NCBI GenBank assembly: GCA_948579355.1
Contig: CAPAOV010000008.1
Coordinates: 1 to 64,000, forward strand
Length of the DNA: 64,000 bases
Direction of reading: 5' to 3'
Origin: an uncultured Eubacterium sp.
GTDB lineage: Bacteria; Bacillota; Clostridia; Lachnospirales; Lachnospiraceae
Shown here piece after piece: positions 32,233 to 42,062 of the stretch (position 1 is its first letter; the number at the start of each line of letters is the position of its first letter). Below the pieces are notes generated by a model. It saw only the letters and a list, made by a program, of their open reading frames with translations, did not search any database and was not told the DNA's origin. Made by a program: the position numbers and the translations under genes.

Positions 32233-34239
32233 GTGCAAACGGCACAAAATATATTTAAACTTCATTCAGAATACAAGCCCACCGGCGACCAGCCGCAGGC
32301 GATAGAAGCCCTGGTCAATGGCTTCAAAGACGGCAACCAATTCCAGACTTTGCTCGGTGTCACCGGCTCCGGTAAGACATTTACGATGGCAAATGTTATT
32401 CAGCAATTAAATAAACCGACGCTCGTCATTGCGCATAACAAAACGCTGGCGGCGCAGTTGTACGGGGAGTTCAAGGAGTTCTTCCCTGAGAACGCGGTCG
32501 AGTATTTTGTCTCCTACTACGATTATTACCAGCCGGAGGCGTATGTTCCGTCCACTGATACTTATATCGAAAAGGATTCTGCTATCAACGATGAGATAGA
32601 CAAACTCCGCCATTCGGCAACGGCGGCGCTGACGGAGCGCCGTGATGTTATTATTATTGCCAGTGTTTCCTGCATCTATGGTCTTGGTAGTCCTATCGAC
32701 TATCAGAATATGACGGTGTCGCTGCGGCCGGGGATGGAGCGGGACCGCGACGAGGTCATCCGCAAGCTGATTGATATTCAGTATACGAGAAACGACATGG
32801 ATTTTCACCGCGGCACATTTCGTGTGCGGGGAGATGTGGTGGAGATATTTCCTGCGTCGGCCACTGACAGGGCGATTCGGGTAGAGTTTTTTGGCGACGA
32901 AGTAGACCGCATTCAGGAGATTGACGTGCTGACCGGAGAAGCCATGGCAGAACTGGAACATATGGTAGTCTTTCCAGCTTCCCATTATGTCGTGGCGCCG
33001 GATAAGATGGAGCGGGCGATTCTCGGTATTGAGGAAGAGCTGAAAGAGCGGGTCAGGCAGTTCAAGAGCGAGGACAAGCTGATAGAGGCGCAGAGAATTT
33101 CCGAGAGAACACATTTTGATATCGAAATGCTGCGTGAAACCGGTTTCTGCTCCGGCATTGAGAATTATTCCATGCATTTAAACGGGTTACAACCGATGGA
33201 GACGCCGATGACGCTGATGGATTATTTTCCCGATGATTTTCTAATAATAGTAGATGAGTCGCATATTACGGTGCCGCAGATTCGGGGTATGTATGCGGGC
33301 GACCAGTCACGAAAGACTACATTAGTAGAATACGGATTCCGCCTGCCCTCGGCAAGAAGTAACCGCCCGCTGAATTTTGAAGAATTTGAGCAGCATATCA
33401 ATCAAATGCTATTTGTATCCGCCACTCCGTCCGAGTATGAATCGAGTCATGAATTGATGAGAACGGAGCAAATCATCCGTCCGACCGGATTGCTCGACCC
33501 GAAAGTGGAACTGCGGCCAGTAAAAGGACAGGTAGACGATTTGCTGGGAGAGATTCGCAAAGTGACGGATAAAAAGGGAAAGGTACTCGTCACGACATTG
33601 ACGAAGCGTATGGCCGAGGACTTAACGAAATATTTGAAAGAAGTAGATGTTCGTGTGCGTTATCTTCACTCCGATATTGATACGTTGGAGCGCTCGGAGA
33701 TTATCCGCGATATGCGAATGGATGTTTTTGATGTTCTCGTAGGAATTAATCTTTTGCGAGAGGGGTTGGATATTCCGGAGATACAGCTTGTGGCGATTTT
33801 AGACGCCGACAAGGAGGGATTTCTGCGCTCGGAGACATCGCTGATTCAGACGATTGGCCGTGCTGCCCGCAATGCCGAAGGACATGTTATTATGTATGCG
33901 GATTCGGAGACGGATTCGATAAAGAAAGCAGTTGGAGAAACAAACCGGCGTCGTAAGCTGCAGCAGGAATACAATCAAGCGCATGGTATTACTCCACAGA
34001 CAATTAAAAAGGCAGTACGAGATTTGATACGCATTTCCAAGAAAGCGGAAGCCGACATTACGGAAGAAGAAAAAGACGCGGAATCAATGAGCCGGCAGGA
34101 ACTCGAAAAAGCGATTGCCAAAGTCGCAAAGAGAATGAATCAGGCTGCTCTGGAGCTCGATTTCGAGACGGCGGCAACGCTGCGTGATAAGATGTTAGAA
34201 TACAAGAAACATTTACAGGAAATTTCGGATGGTTTTTAA
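32233..34239 (+). CDS. uvrB: excinuclease ABC subunit B
   Basis: About 668 residues. It verifies damage and loads UvrC in nucleotide excision repair. Walker A GVTGSGKTFTMANV; the beta-hairpin region YYDYYQPEAYVPSTDTYIEK; helicase motifs DESH, SATPSEYE and QTIGRAARN; and the C-terminal UvrB/UvrC coiled coil (AKRMNQAALELDFETAATLR). GTG start at 32233, after the strong site ttggaggtgatattt, gives the normal N-terminus; the open frame begins 28 codons earlier. First gene of uvrBA. Confidence 0.97.
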   Translation: MQTAQNIFKLHSEYKPTGDQPQAIEALVNGFKDGNQFQTLLGVTGSGKTFTMANVIQQLNKPTLVIAHNKTLAAQLYGEFKEFFPENAVEYFVSYYDYYQPEAYVPSTDTYIEKDSAINDEIDKLRHSATAALTERRDVIIIASVSCIYGLGSPIDYQNMTVSLRPGMERDRDEVIRKLIDIQYTRNDMDFHRGTFRVRGDVVEIFPASATDRAIRVEFFGDEVDRIQEIDVLTGEAMAELEHMVVFPASHYVVAPDKMERAILGIEEELKERVRQFKSEDKLIEAQRISERTHFDIEMLRETGFCSGIENYSMHLNGLQPMETPMTLMDYFPDDFLIIVDESHITVPQIRGMYAGDQSRKTTLVEYGFRLPSARSNRPLNFEEFEQHINQMLFVSATPSEYESSHELMRTEQIIRPTGLLDPKVELRPVKGQVDDLLGEIRKVTDKKGKVLVTTLTKRMAEDLTKYLKEVDVRVRYLHSDIDTLERSEIIRDMRMDVFDVLVGINLLREGLDIPEIQLVAILDADKEGFLRSETSLIQTIGRAARNAEGHVIMYADSETDSIKKAVGETNRRRKLQQEYNQAHGITPQTIKKAVRDLIRISKKAEADITEEEKDAESMSRQELEKAIAKVAKRMNQAALELDFETAATLRDKMLEYKKHLQEISDGF

Positions 34240-34266
34240 AAAGAAAAGAAAATGGAGACAAAAAAC

Positions 34267-37098
34267 ATGGATAAGAAGCGTATGATTCGAATACGAGGTG
34301 CCAAAGAGCATAATTTACAAAATATTGATTTGGATATTCCAAGGGACGAGTTCGTTGTGTTGACAGGTTTGAGTGGTTCAGGAAAATCTTCCCTTGCTTT
34401 TGATACGATTTATGCGGAGGGACAGCGCCGCTATATGGAGTCGCTTTCTTCTTATGCGAGGCAGTTTCTGGGGCAGATGGAAAAGCCGAATGTCGAGAGT
34501 CTGGAGGGACTGCCGCCGGCGATTTCCATAGACCAAAAGTCGACGAACCGCAATCCGCGTTCCACCGTAGGAACCGTGACGGAGATTTATGACTATTTTC
34601 GTCTGCTGTATGCCCGCGTCGGGGTTCCGCACTGCCCAAATTGCGGTAAGGAGATTAAAAAGCAGACGGTAGACCAGATGGTAGATGAGATTATGAAATT
34701 GCCGGAGCGCACGAAAATCATGTTGTTGGCTCCGGTTGTCCGCGGGCGCAAAGGCGAGCACGTCAAAGTGTTTGAAAAGGCGAAGAAAAGCGGTTATATC
34801 CGAATTATAGCAGATGGACATCTTTACAATTTGGAAGAAGAGATTAAGTTAGAGAAAAACAAAAAGCACAATATCGAAATCGTTGTAGACCGCCTCTCCA
34901 TTCGCGAGGGAATTGAGAAGCGAATGACCGATTCAATGGAAACGGTTCTAAAACTGGCAGACGGTCTGGTTATTGTTGATGTTGTGGGAGGAGAGCGCAT
35001 GAGCTTCAGCCAGAGCTTTTCGTGTGAAGAGTGCGGTATCAGCATTGATGAGATAGAACCCCGCAGTTTTTCTTTTAACAACCCCTTTGGGGCGTGTCCG
35101 GAGTGTCACGGAATCGGATTTCGCATGGAGTTTGATGAAGACTTAATCTTTCCGGATAAGAGCCTCAGTATTGCGGAGGGGGCGATTGTGGCACCGGGAT
35201 GGCAGTCGGTCGTCAATGAAGACAGTTACAGCCGCAGCATATTAGAGGGGATGGCTCACTTTTACGGTTTTGATTTGGATACGCCGTTTGAGGAATATAC
35301 GGAAGATGTACATGATTTGCTTTGGCTCGGAACCGGAGGAGAGCGGGTTGAGGTGGAATACACCGGACGAAACGGACACGGCGTATACAACATTGCCTTT
35401 GAGGGAATCCTCGGAAATTTACAGAAACGCTATCGGGAAACTTCATCCGAGCGTTCTAAAGCGGAATACGAGTCGTTTATGCAGGTTACGCCATGTCATG
35501 TCTGCGGTGGGAAGAGATTGAAAAAAGAGTCGCTGGCGGTGACGGTAGGGGATAAAAATATTGCGGAAATCAGTGAATTTTCCATTGCCGATTTAAAACT
35601 GTATATGGAGCAGTTGCAGTTGACAGAGCGTCAGAAACAGATTGGGCATCTGGTATTAAAGGAGATTCATGCGAGACTTGGATTCTTGATTGATGTTGGG
35701 CTCGATTATCTTTCGCTGGCGCGTGCTACCGCTTCTCTGTCAGGAGGAGAGGCACAGCGGATTCGGCTTGCCACGCAGATTGGCTCCGGACTGGTAGGCG
35801 TCGCCTACATTTTGGACGAGCCAAGCATAGGCCTGCACCAGCGTGACAACGACAAATTGATTAAGACGCTTAAAAAGCTGAAAGATTTAGGAAACACGCT
35901 TATTGTTGTAGAACACGATGAGGACACGATGTTAGCGGCGGATTATGTCGTGGATATCGGGCCGGGGGCCGGAAAAAACGGAGGTAAGGTTGTGGCGGCC
36001 GGAACGGCAGAGGAGATAATGAAAGAGCCGACTTCAATTACCGGCGCATATCTGAGCAGAAAGGTGGAGATTCCGGTACCACAGAGCCGTCGCAAACCAA
36101 ATGCTTTTCTTACGATTAGAGGGGCGCGGGAAAATAATTTAAAGAAAATCAATGTAAAGCTGCCGCTTGGAGTTATGACCTGTATAACGGGAGTATCCGG
36201 CTCCGGTAAGAGTTCGCTCATCAATGAAATATTGTGCAAGAGTCTGATGCGTACGCTCAATCGGGCCCGTTGCATCCCGGGAAAACATACTGGTATAGAC
36301 GGTGTGGACATGCTTGATAAAGTCATTAACATTGACCAGTCGCCGATTGGGCGCACTCCGCGTTCTAATCCGGCAACATATACTGGCGTCTTTGATATGA
36401 TACGCGACCTTTTTGCCTCTACGCCGGATGCCAAAGCAAAGGGCTATTTGAAAGGGCGTTTCAGCTTTAATGTAAAGGGCGGGCGTTGCGAGGCGTGCTC
36501 CGGAGACGGTATATTGAAAATAGAAATGAACTTTTTGCCGGATATTTATGTGCCTTGTGAAGTATGCGACGGGAAACGGTATAATCGGGAAACGCTGGAA
36601 GTGAAATATAAAGGGAAAAATATTTATGATGTGCTTGATATGACGGTTGAAGATGCGTTAGACTTTTTTAAGCATATTCCATCCATTCACCGGAAAATAC
36701 AAACATTGTATGACGTGGGCCTGTCGTATGTAAAACTAGGTCAGCCCTCGACTACCTTATCCGGAGGAGAGGCACAGCGTATTAAACTGGCGACCGAATT
36801 AAGTAAGCGAAGCACGGGACGGACGATTTATATTCTGGATGAACCGACGACGGGGCTTCACTTTGCCGACGTCCACAAGTTAATTGAGATTTTGCAGCGT
36901 CTTACCGAAGGCGGCAATTCCGTCGTTGTGATTGAGCACAATCTGGACGTTATAAAGACGGCGGACTATATTATTGATATGGGGCCGGAGGGCGGCGACA
37001 GAGGAGGCACCGTTGTTGTGCAGGGAACGCCCGAACAGGTGGCAAAGTGCAAAAACTCCTACACCGGTTATTATATGAAAAAAATATTGAGTGAATAG
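34267..37098 (+). CDS. uvrA: excinuclease ABC subunit A
   Basis: About 943 residues. UvrA is the damage-recognition ATPase with two ABC modules. Walker A GLSGSGKSSLAFDT (first) and TGVSGSGKSSLINE (second); signature LSGGEAQRIRLA and LSGGEAQRIKLA; zinc sites CPNCGKE, CHVCGGKR and CEACSGDG ... CEVCDG. ATG 34267 has ggag 8 bases upstream; an ATG at 34252 has a weaker site. Co-transcribed with uvrB under the LexA box. Confidence 0.97.
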   Translation: MDKKRMIRIRGAKEHNLQNIDLDIPRDEFVVLTGLSGSGKSSLAFDTIYAEGQRRYMESLSSYARQFLGQMEKPNVESLEGLPPAISIDQKSTNRNPRSTVGTVTEIYDYFRLLYARVGVPHCPNCGKEIKKQTVDQMVDEIMKLPERTKIMLLAPVVRGRKGEHVKVFEKAKKSGYIRIIADGHLYNLEEEIKLEKNKKHNIEIVVDRLSIREGIEKRMTDSMETVLKLADGLVIVDVVGGERMSFSQSFSCEECGISIDEIEPRSFSFNNPFGACPECHGIGFRMEFDEDLIFPDKSLSIAEGAIVAPGWQSVVNEDSYSRSILEGMAHFYGFDLDTPFEEYTEDVHDLLWLGTGGERVEVEYTGRNGHGVYNIAFEGILGNLQKRYRETSSERSKAEYESFMQVTPCHVCGGKRLKKESLAVTVGDKNIAEISEFSIADLKLYMEQLQLTERQKQIGHLVLKEIHARLGFLIDVGLDYLSLARATASLSGGEAQRIRLATQIGSGLVGVAYILDEPSIGLHQRDNDKLIKTLKKLKDLGNTLIVVEHDEDTMLAADYVVDIGPGAGKNGGKVVAAGTAEEIMKEPTSITGAYLSRKVEIPVPQSRRKPNAFLTIRGARENNLKKINVKLPLGVMTCITGVSGSGKSSLINEILCKSLMRTLNRARCIPGKHTGIDGVDMLDKVINIDQSPIGRTPRSNPATYTGVFDMIRDLFASTPDAKAKGYLKGRFSFNVKGGRCEACSGDGILKIEMNFLPDIYVPCEVCDGKRYNRETLEVKYKGKNIYDVLDMTVEDALDFFKHIPSIHRKIQTLYDVGLSYVKLGQPSTTLSGGEAQRIKLATELSKRSTGRTIYILDEPTTGLHFADVHKLIEILQRLTEGGNSVVVIEHNLDVIKTADYIIDMGPEGGDRGGTVVVQGTPEQVAKCKNSYTGYYMKKILSE

Positions 37099-37124
37099 TA
37101 GAGCTTCACGAAAGGATGGAAACC

Positions 37125-37709
37125 ATGCATTCATTTTTTGCCATGATGGCACGTATGAAATATATCGAGCGCTGGGCGCTTATGCACAATGTGGATAAAG
37201 AAAATATAAGCGAGCATTCACTAGAAGTTGCAATGCTGGCTCACGGACTGGCGATAATCGCCAGAGAAAAATGTAATCGGGAGATTGAGCCGAACGAAGT
37301 GGCATTGATGGGGATTTATCACGACGCCAACGAGATTATAACGGGAGATATGCCGACGCCGGTCAAATATTATGATAACGATATTCAGGAGGCTTATCGG
37401 CGTGTAGAGAATGTGGCGAGCCATACGCTGATAAATAAACTTCCCAAGTATATGAAAACATATTATGAGCCGCTTTTTTTCCAAACCGAGAGCAAAGTAT
37501 ACGAGTGGCGTATAGTCAAAGCGGCGGATAAATTATCGGCGCTCATTAAGTGCCGCGAAGAACTCCGTTCCGGAAATCAGGAATTTAAGACGGCGGAGCT
37601 GAGTATTAAGAAGTATCTTCAGGAGATGAAAATGGAGGAAATTGATATTTTTATGCAGGATTTCCTGCCCGCATACGAGCTGACGCTGGACGAGCTGCAG
37701 CGAGTATAA
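37125..37709 (+). CDS. HD-domain 5'-deoxynucleotidase (YfbR-like)
   Basis: About 194 residues. HSFFAMMARMKYIERWALMH and the metal-binding SEHSLEVAMLAHGLA (H...), GIYHDANEIITGDMPTPVKY (HD) and a later acidic Asp in VKAADKLSALIKC are the YfbR fold. Such enzymes dephosphorylate dNMPs. Start ATG 37125 has aaagga 8 bases upstream; the ATG at 37116 lies too close. It follows uvrA by 26 bp and may share its transcript. Confidence 0.9.
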   Translation: MHSFFAMMARMKYIERWALMHNVDKENISEHSLEVAMLAHGLAIIAREKCNREIEPNEVALMGIYHDANEIITGDMPTPVKYYDNDIQEAYRRVENVASHTLINKLPKYMKTYYEPLFFQTESKVYEWRIVKAADKLSALIKCREELRSGNQEFKTAELSIKKYLQEMKMEEIDIFMQDFLPAYELTLDELQRV

Positions 37710-37731
37710 GCAGGAGTTTGCCTTGTCACCG

Positions 37732-38820
37732 TCAGGCTATGGTAAATTTCTGCAGATGAAAAGCAGAATCTGACGTTTCATAACCGATATAGATGGTATC
37801 ATCCCGTGCCGCCTGACAATAGGTGATACGGTGATTCGCAGGGAGCTGCAGGTCTTTGTATTCGAGCTGTTTGGTAAGTACAGTTTCCGTACACGGTCCC
37901 GTAAAAATTCCTTTTTCCGAGACAAGACAGAGCTGATTCTGATAACAGCTCAGATGAAAATCGCGGCTGTCCTGCCCGTTGCCTCCCAGCGGGAAAGAGC
38001 GGACAACTTCACCGGAGCGGATATCATAATCGTATAGAAGAATCTCCTGTGATGAAGTATCTTTCATGATAGTCAGATAGTGAAGGTCATAAAAAATGCT
38101 GTGTTGGCTGCTTCCGGTAATATTGCTTGCGCCGAGCGCCTGTTTTTCTGCTATGTTATAGATTTTTACGGCGCCATATTGATAAGTAATGGCAAGGGAT
38201 GTCCCAAAACACTGTAAATCTTTTATTTCTGTAAGAGACGGAGACTTTTTTTGCAGCGTGACATTTTTTAGTCCGATGAGAGAAAGTGATTCGATATCGC
38301 CGTTTCCCCGCAAGCGGACGACGTCCTGTTTTTGAAGCTGAGTGTTTTTGTACGTTTTTAAGCAGGCGAACAGAGCGCCGGTGGTATTATAAGTAAAGTT
38401 GTCGAGCGTCTCATTTTTCTTTATTTTCCATGATGCTACTCCTGTAGTCCAACCATTATTCTCGTTCCATGTGCTCAACTCATAGTCATTTTTCTTTCGA
38501 CAGACGGAGGAGAGAGTATCGTTGGTTGGGTTGTACAAAAGGGTATCTGCGGAGCAGAGTTGTGTATCAATTTCCAATTGGGGGAAGCAGGAGGCTTTTG
38601 TATGTACTTTTTTGTTCACAGCAGGCTGTTTTTCTGCCGCACATCCGCCGACGAAATTCATTATAAGAAGAAAAAATAAAAAATGGCTGGCTGAGAACCG
38701 AAGCCAAAGAACTAAAGTTCTCATGAAAGACACTTCGTGTTTTTTGCTCTGCGTAATGCGAACTTTCCTATAAGGTAAAATAGTGTCGACGATATGGGAT
38801 GATATAGCATATAATTTCAT
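37732..38820 (-). CDS. lipoprotein, probable beta-propeller
   Basis: A 362-residue protein. A lipobox LIMNFVGGC places Cys at about residue 60, after an unusually long signal region. The mature part consists of repeated short strands (LLYNPTNDTLSSVC, LHYLTIMKDTSSQEILLYDY), suggesting a propeller-like fold outside the membrane. The ATG at 38820 has a strong site (gaaaggagcaagac); an ATG at 38724 would give a standard 28-residue signal but has a weak site. Function unknown. Confidence 0.7.
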   Translation of the reverse strand: MKLYAISSHIVDTILPYRKVRITQSKKHEVSFMRTLVLWLRFSASHFLFFLLIMNFVGGCAAEKQPAVNKKVHTKASCFPQLEIDTQLCSADTLLYNPTNDTLSSVCRKKNDYELSTWNENNGWTTGVASWKIKKNETLDNFTYNTTGALFACLKTYKNTQLQKQDVVRLRGNGDIESLSLIGLKNVTLQKKSPSLTEIKDLQCFGTSLAITYQYGAVKIYNIAEKQALGASNITGSSQHSIFYDLHYLTIMKDTSSQEILLYDYDIRSGEVVRSFPLGGNGQDSRDFHLSCYQNQLCLVSEKGIFTGPCTETVLTKQLEYKDLQLPANHRITYCQAARDDTIYIGYETSDSAFHLQKFTIA

Positions 38821-38972
38821 GTCTTGCTCCTTTCTCAGTGCATAATCCTCACGCTATTCTTATATATTCTATGCCCGGGTAACAGCAAATATGACGGAAA
38901 TATTTTTAGATGGCTATTTTCATTGGGATAGTAATGTGGTAAAATGAAAGAAAAGATAAAGGAGGAATAGGA

Positions 38973-39650
38973 ATGAAATATATAATTGAAGGTGCACCAT
39001 TACCGATTGTTATCTGTGATTTGGATGCCGGAGAGACAATGATTACAGAGAAAGGCGCTATGTCATGGATGACGCCAAATATGAAAATGGAAACGATAGG
39101 TGGCGGCGTTGGCAAAATGGTTGGCCGGATGTTCAGTGGAGAAGCTATGTTCCAGAACCGTTATACGGCAGAGGGTGGTCCGGGACAAATCGTTTATGCA
39201 TCAAGCTTTCCGGGAGCCATTTTAGCGTTTGAAATTTCCGCTGGACAGGAGCTTATAGCACAGAAGAGCGCTTTTTTGGCGTCTGCTTCTACCGTGGAAT
39301 TGTCTGTGGCATTTCAGAAGAAACTTGCCGGAGGCTTTTTTGGCGGGGAGGGATTTATTATGCAGCGCCTCTCTGGTCAGGGAACCGCCTTTCTGGAAAT
39401 TGACGGATATGTAAAAGAATATGATTTGCAGGCCGGACAAAGTATGGTAATTGATACCGGCTATCTGGCAGCTATGTCAGGCAGTTGTACGATGGATATT
39501 ACGTCGGTGAAAGGATTGAAAAACAAATTCCTTGGCGGCGAGGGATTCTTTAATACGGTAGTAACCGGACCGGGTAAAATTTACTTACAGTCAATGCCTA
39601 TAAATCAAATGGCATCTGCGTTGATTCCGTTTATGCCGAGTTCAAGATAG
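38973..39650 (+). CDS. AIM24/TIGR00266 family protein
   Basis: A 225-residue protein with the repeated beta structure of this family: ALAFEISAGQELIAQKSAFL-like ILAFEISAGQELIAQKSAFL, GEGFIMQRLSGQGTAFLEID, and FFNTVVTGPGKIYLQSMPIN near the end. Widespread, soluble, function not established in bacteria. Strong binding site aaaggaggaatagga. It precedes a membrane protein by 17 bp. Confidence 0.85.
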   Translation: MKYIIEGAPLPIVICDLDAGETMITEKGAMSWMTPNMKMETIGGGVGKMVGRMFSGEAMFQNRYTAEGGPGQIVYASSFPGAILAFEISAGQELIAQKSAFLASASTVELSVAFQKKLAGGFFGGEGFIMQRLSGQGTAFLEIDGYVKEYDLQAGQSMVIDTGYLAAMSGSCTMDITSVKGLKNKFLGGEGFFNTVVTGPGKIYLQSMPINQMASALIPFMPSSR

Positions 39651-39667
39651 CATTTGGGAGGTTGTCT

Positions 39668-40288
39668 ATGAATAGCAATCATACAATTACACTGGGAAAC
39701 AGACCGTGGGCAGTACCAATGCGTATACTCACGCTCATTAACTTGTTTCTGAGCGCCTTTTCGATGGTGCAGTGTATTATGGTCTTACTTGATTATTATA
39801 ATAATTATGAAATATCGCTGCCTGTCGTCATTATTTATTTGCTTGTCACGCCGTTTGCTTTTGTTGCGTCCCTGCTTTTTGCTTTTGGGGCCCACCGGAT
39901 TATACAGGGGGCGGGAGCGGACAATAATATTATTTTCGGATATGCGATGATGATTTTATTGGCGGTAGATAATTTAATTTACATACCGATACACTACGAG
40001 GGAGCTACCAGTCTGTTTATTTTGGGAGCTATTGAGTTAGTTTGTATTATTATACTCTTTCTCTATTATCAGGGATGGGGAAACAAGGCGCTGACGGTCT
40101 GCGGGTGCGTACTGCTGATTTTAAGTTTCGGCTATGAAATGATTGAGGCGATACGAACGATGAATGAGCAGGGGATGCAATTGGACTATTTGTATTTACT
40201 TGTTGTCAAAGTGTTAAATACATTGCTTGGCGTAGTGTCATTGTTGTTTGTCTTCGGATTTAATACAAATATAAAAGTAAAAGAATAA
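39668..40288 (+). CDS. polytopic membrane protein, unknown
   Basis: About 206 residues with six hydrophobic helices (about 18-40, 53-76, 88-106, 112-132, 137-155 and 172-196) and hardly any soluble part. No family recognised. ATG 39668 after tgggaggttgtct. Probably co-transcribed with the AIM24 gene in front and perhaps with the aldolase 23 bp behind. Confidence 0.65.
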   Translation: MNSNHTITLGNRPWAVPMRILTLINLFLSAFSMVQCIMVLLDYYNNYEISLPVVIIYLLVTPFAFVASLLFAFGAHRIIQGAGADNNIIFGYAMMILLAVDNLIYIPIHYEGATSLFILGAIELVCIIILFLYYQGWGNKALTVCGCVLLILSFGYEMIEAIRTMNEQGMQLDYLYLLVVKVLNTLLGVVSLLFVFGFNTNIKVKE

Positions 40289-40311
40289 AAGTCTTCGAGA
40301 TGGAGGTTACT

Positions 40312-40950
40312 ATGAACGAAGTGTTAAAAGAGATACAGAAAATCGGCATTGTTCCAGTCGTAGTGCTGGATGATGCGAAAGATGCAGAGCCGTTGGCAAA
40401 GGCCTTGTGCGAGGGCGGCCTGCCATGTGCAGAGGTGACTTTCCGCACAGAGGCAGCGGAAGAATCAATCCGCATTATTGCGGAAAAGTATCCGCAAATG
40501 TTAGTCGGTGCCGGAACGGTTCTCACGACGGAACAGGTAGACCGCGCGGTAAAGGCAGGGGCGAAATTCATTGTCAGTCCCGGTTTTAATCCTGCGGTTG
40601 TGCGTTATTGTCTGGAAAAAGACATTCCGGTAACGCCGGGAACACAGACGCCGAGCGAGATGGAACAGGCAATCGAAATGGGTTTGGATGTTGTTAAGTT
40701 TTTTCCGGCAGAACCGGCAGGAGGACTGGCGATGATTAAGGCGGTAGCAGCGCCTTATACAATGTTAAAGTTTATGCCGACGGGTGGTATAAACTTAAAT
40801 AATGTCGAAGCGTATTTGCAATACGACCGTATTCTGGCATGCGGCGGCAGTTGGATGGTAAAAGGTGATTTGATTAAAAATGGAAAATTTGAGGAAATTG
40901 CAAAGATGACAAAGGATGCTGCCGATATGGTAAAGCGCATCCGCGGTTAA
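40312..40950 (+). CDS. eda: 2-keto-3-deoxy-6-phosphogluconate aldolase
   Basis: About 212 residues. It splits KDPG into pyruvate and glyceraldehyde 3-phosphate. EVTFRTEAAEESI carries the catalytic Glu, VGAGTVLTTEQVDRAVKAGA and FIVSPGFNP the phosphate/substrate loops, and GLDVVKFFPAE the Schiff-base Lys. Start ATG 40312 after gatggaggttact. It is followed 33 bp later by the sugar kinase making its substrate, the Entner-Doudoroff/uronate degradation pair. Confidence 0.95.
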   Translation: MNEVLKEIQKIGIVPVVVLDDAKDAEPLAKALCEGGLPCAEVTFRTEAAEESIRIIAEKYPQMLVGAGTVLTTEQVDRAVKAGAKFIVSPGFNPAVVRYCLEKDIPVTPGTQTPSEMEQAIEMGLDVVKFFPAEPAGGLAMIKAVAAPYTMLKFMPTGGINLNNVEAYLQYDRILACGGSWMVKGDLIKNGKFEEIAKMTKDAADMVKRIRG

Positions 40951-40983
40951 TGGTAAAGGTTGATACATTTGGAGGGGAAAAAG

Positions 40984-42009
40984 ATGGCTAAAAAAGTAGT
41001 AACATTTGGTGAGTTAATGTTAAGGCTCGCGCCGGAGGGGTATTATCGGTTCGTACAGGCGGATACTCTCGGCGCAACGTTTGGCGGAGGGGAGGCAAAT
41101 GTGGCGGTTTCGCTGGCAAATTACGGTTTGGACGCTAAATTTGTCACAAAATTGCCGGCCCATGAGATTGGTCAGGCGGCAGTAAATTCTTTGAGAAAGT
41201 ATGGTGTGGATACGACGGATATTGTGCGCGGCGGAGACCGTGTGGGTATCTATTTTCTGGAAAAGGGTGCCTCGCAGAGACCATCCAAGGTAATTTACGA
41301 CCGCGCCGGCTCTTCGATTGCTACCGCTGCCGCTTCTGATTTTGACTGGAAAAAAATATTTGAGGGCGTTGACTGGTTCCATTTTACCGGAATCACGCCT
41401 GCGTTAAACGATGAAGTTGCCGCCATTTGTCTACATGCCTGCAAGGCGGCTAAGGAAGCAGGTATTACGGTTTCCTGCGATTTGAATTACCGTAACAAAT
41501 TGTGGAGTAAAGAAAAGGCCGGTAAAGTTATGGCACAGCTTTGTGAATATGTAGATGTATGCATTGCAAACGAAGAAGATGCTGCCGATGTGTTCGGTAT
41601 TACCTCAAAAGGAACCGACGTCACGGCGGGAACGGTAAATCATGAGGGATATAAGGAAGTAGCAAAACAGTTGGCAGACCGTTTTGGTTTCAGTAAAGTT
41701 GCCATTACGCTGCGCGAATCGATATCCGCCAATGACAATAACTGGTCGGCTATGTTATATGACGGAACAGATTATTATTTTAGCAAGAAGTATAAGATGC
41801 ATATTGTAGACCGCGTAGGAGGCGGCGATAGTTTTGGCGGTGGCTTGATATGTGCCTGCCTGAATGAATATGCGTCGCAGGAGATAATTGAGTTTGCCGT
41901 TGCGGCATCCTGTCTGAAACATTCCATCGAGGGCGACTACAATATGGTTTCCATGGAGGAAGTATTAAAGCTGGCCGGCGGCGACGGCTCGGGAAGAGTA
42001 CAGCGGTGA
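40984..42009 (+). CDS. kdgK: 2-keto-3-deoxygluconate kinase (PfkB family)
   Basis: About 341 residues. VTFGELMLRLAP and GGGEANVAVSLANYG are the N-terminal PfkB blocks and DRVGGGDSFGGGLICA the C-terminal one with the catalytic Asp. YRFVQADTLGATFGGGEANV is typical of KDG kinases. It phosphorylates KDG for the aldolase in front. The uronate genes kduI/uxa are not nearby. Start ATG 40984 after ttggaggggaaaaag. Confidence 0.9.
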   Translation: MAKKVVTFGELMLRLAPEGYYRFVQADTLGATFGGGEANVAVSLANYGLDAKFVTKLPAHEIGQAAVNSLRKYGVDTTDIVRGGDRVGIYFLEKGASQRPSKVIYDRAGSSIATAAASDFDWKKIFEGVDWFHFTGITPALNDEVAAICLHACKAAKEAGITVSCDLNYRNKLWSKEKAGKVMAQLCEYVDVCIANEEDAADVFGITSKGTDVTAGTVNHEGYKEVAKQLADRFGFSKVAITLRESISANDNNWSAMLYDGTDYYFSKKYKMHIVDRVGGGDSFGGGLICACLNEYASQEIIEFAVAASCLKHSIEGDYNMVSMEEVLKLAGGDGSGRVQR

Positions 42010-42062
42010 TTACGGTAACAGCGTAGATTCAGGCAGAAGCGAAAAGGAAAGAGAGAGAATCT

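Noticed and set aside
32407..33177. 256-codon open frame on the minus strand inside uvrB
   Set aside because: It is the antisense of a strongly conserved gene with clear codon structure on the + strand. The peptide (many His/Arg, no domain) is a frame shadow.
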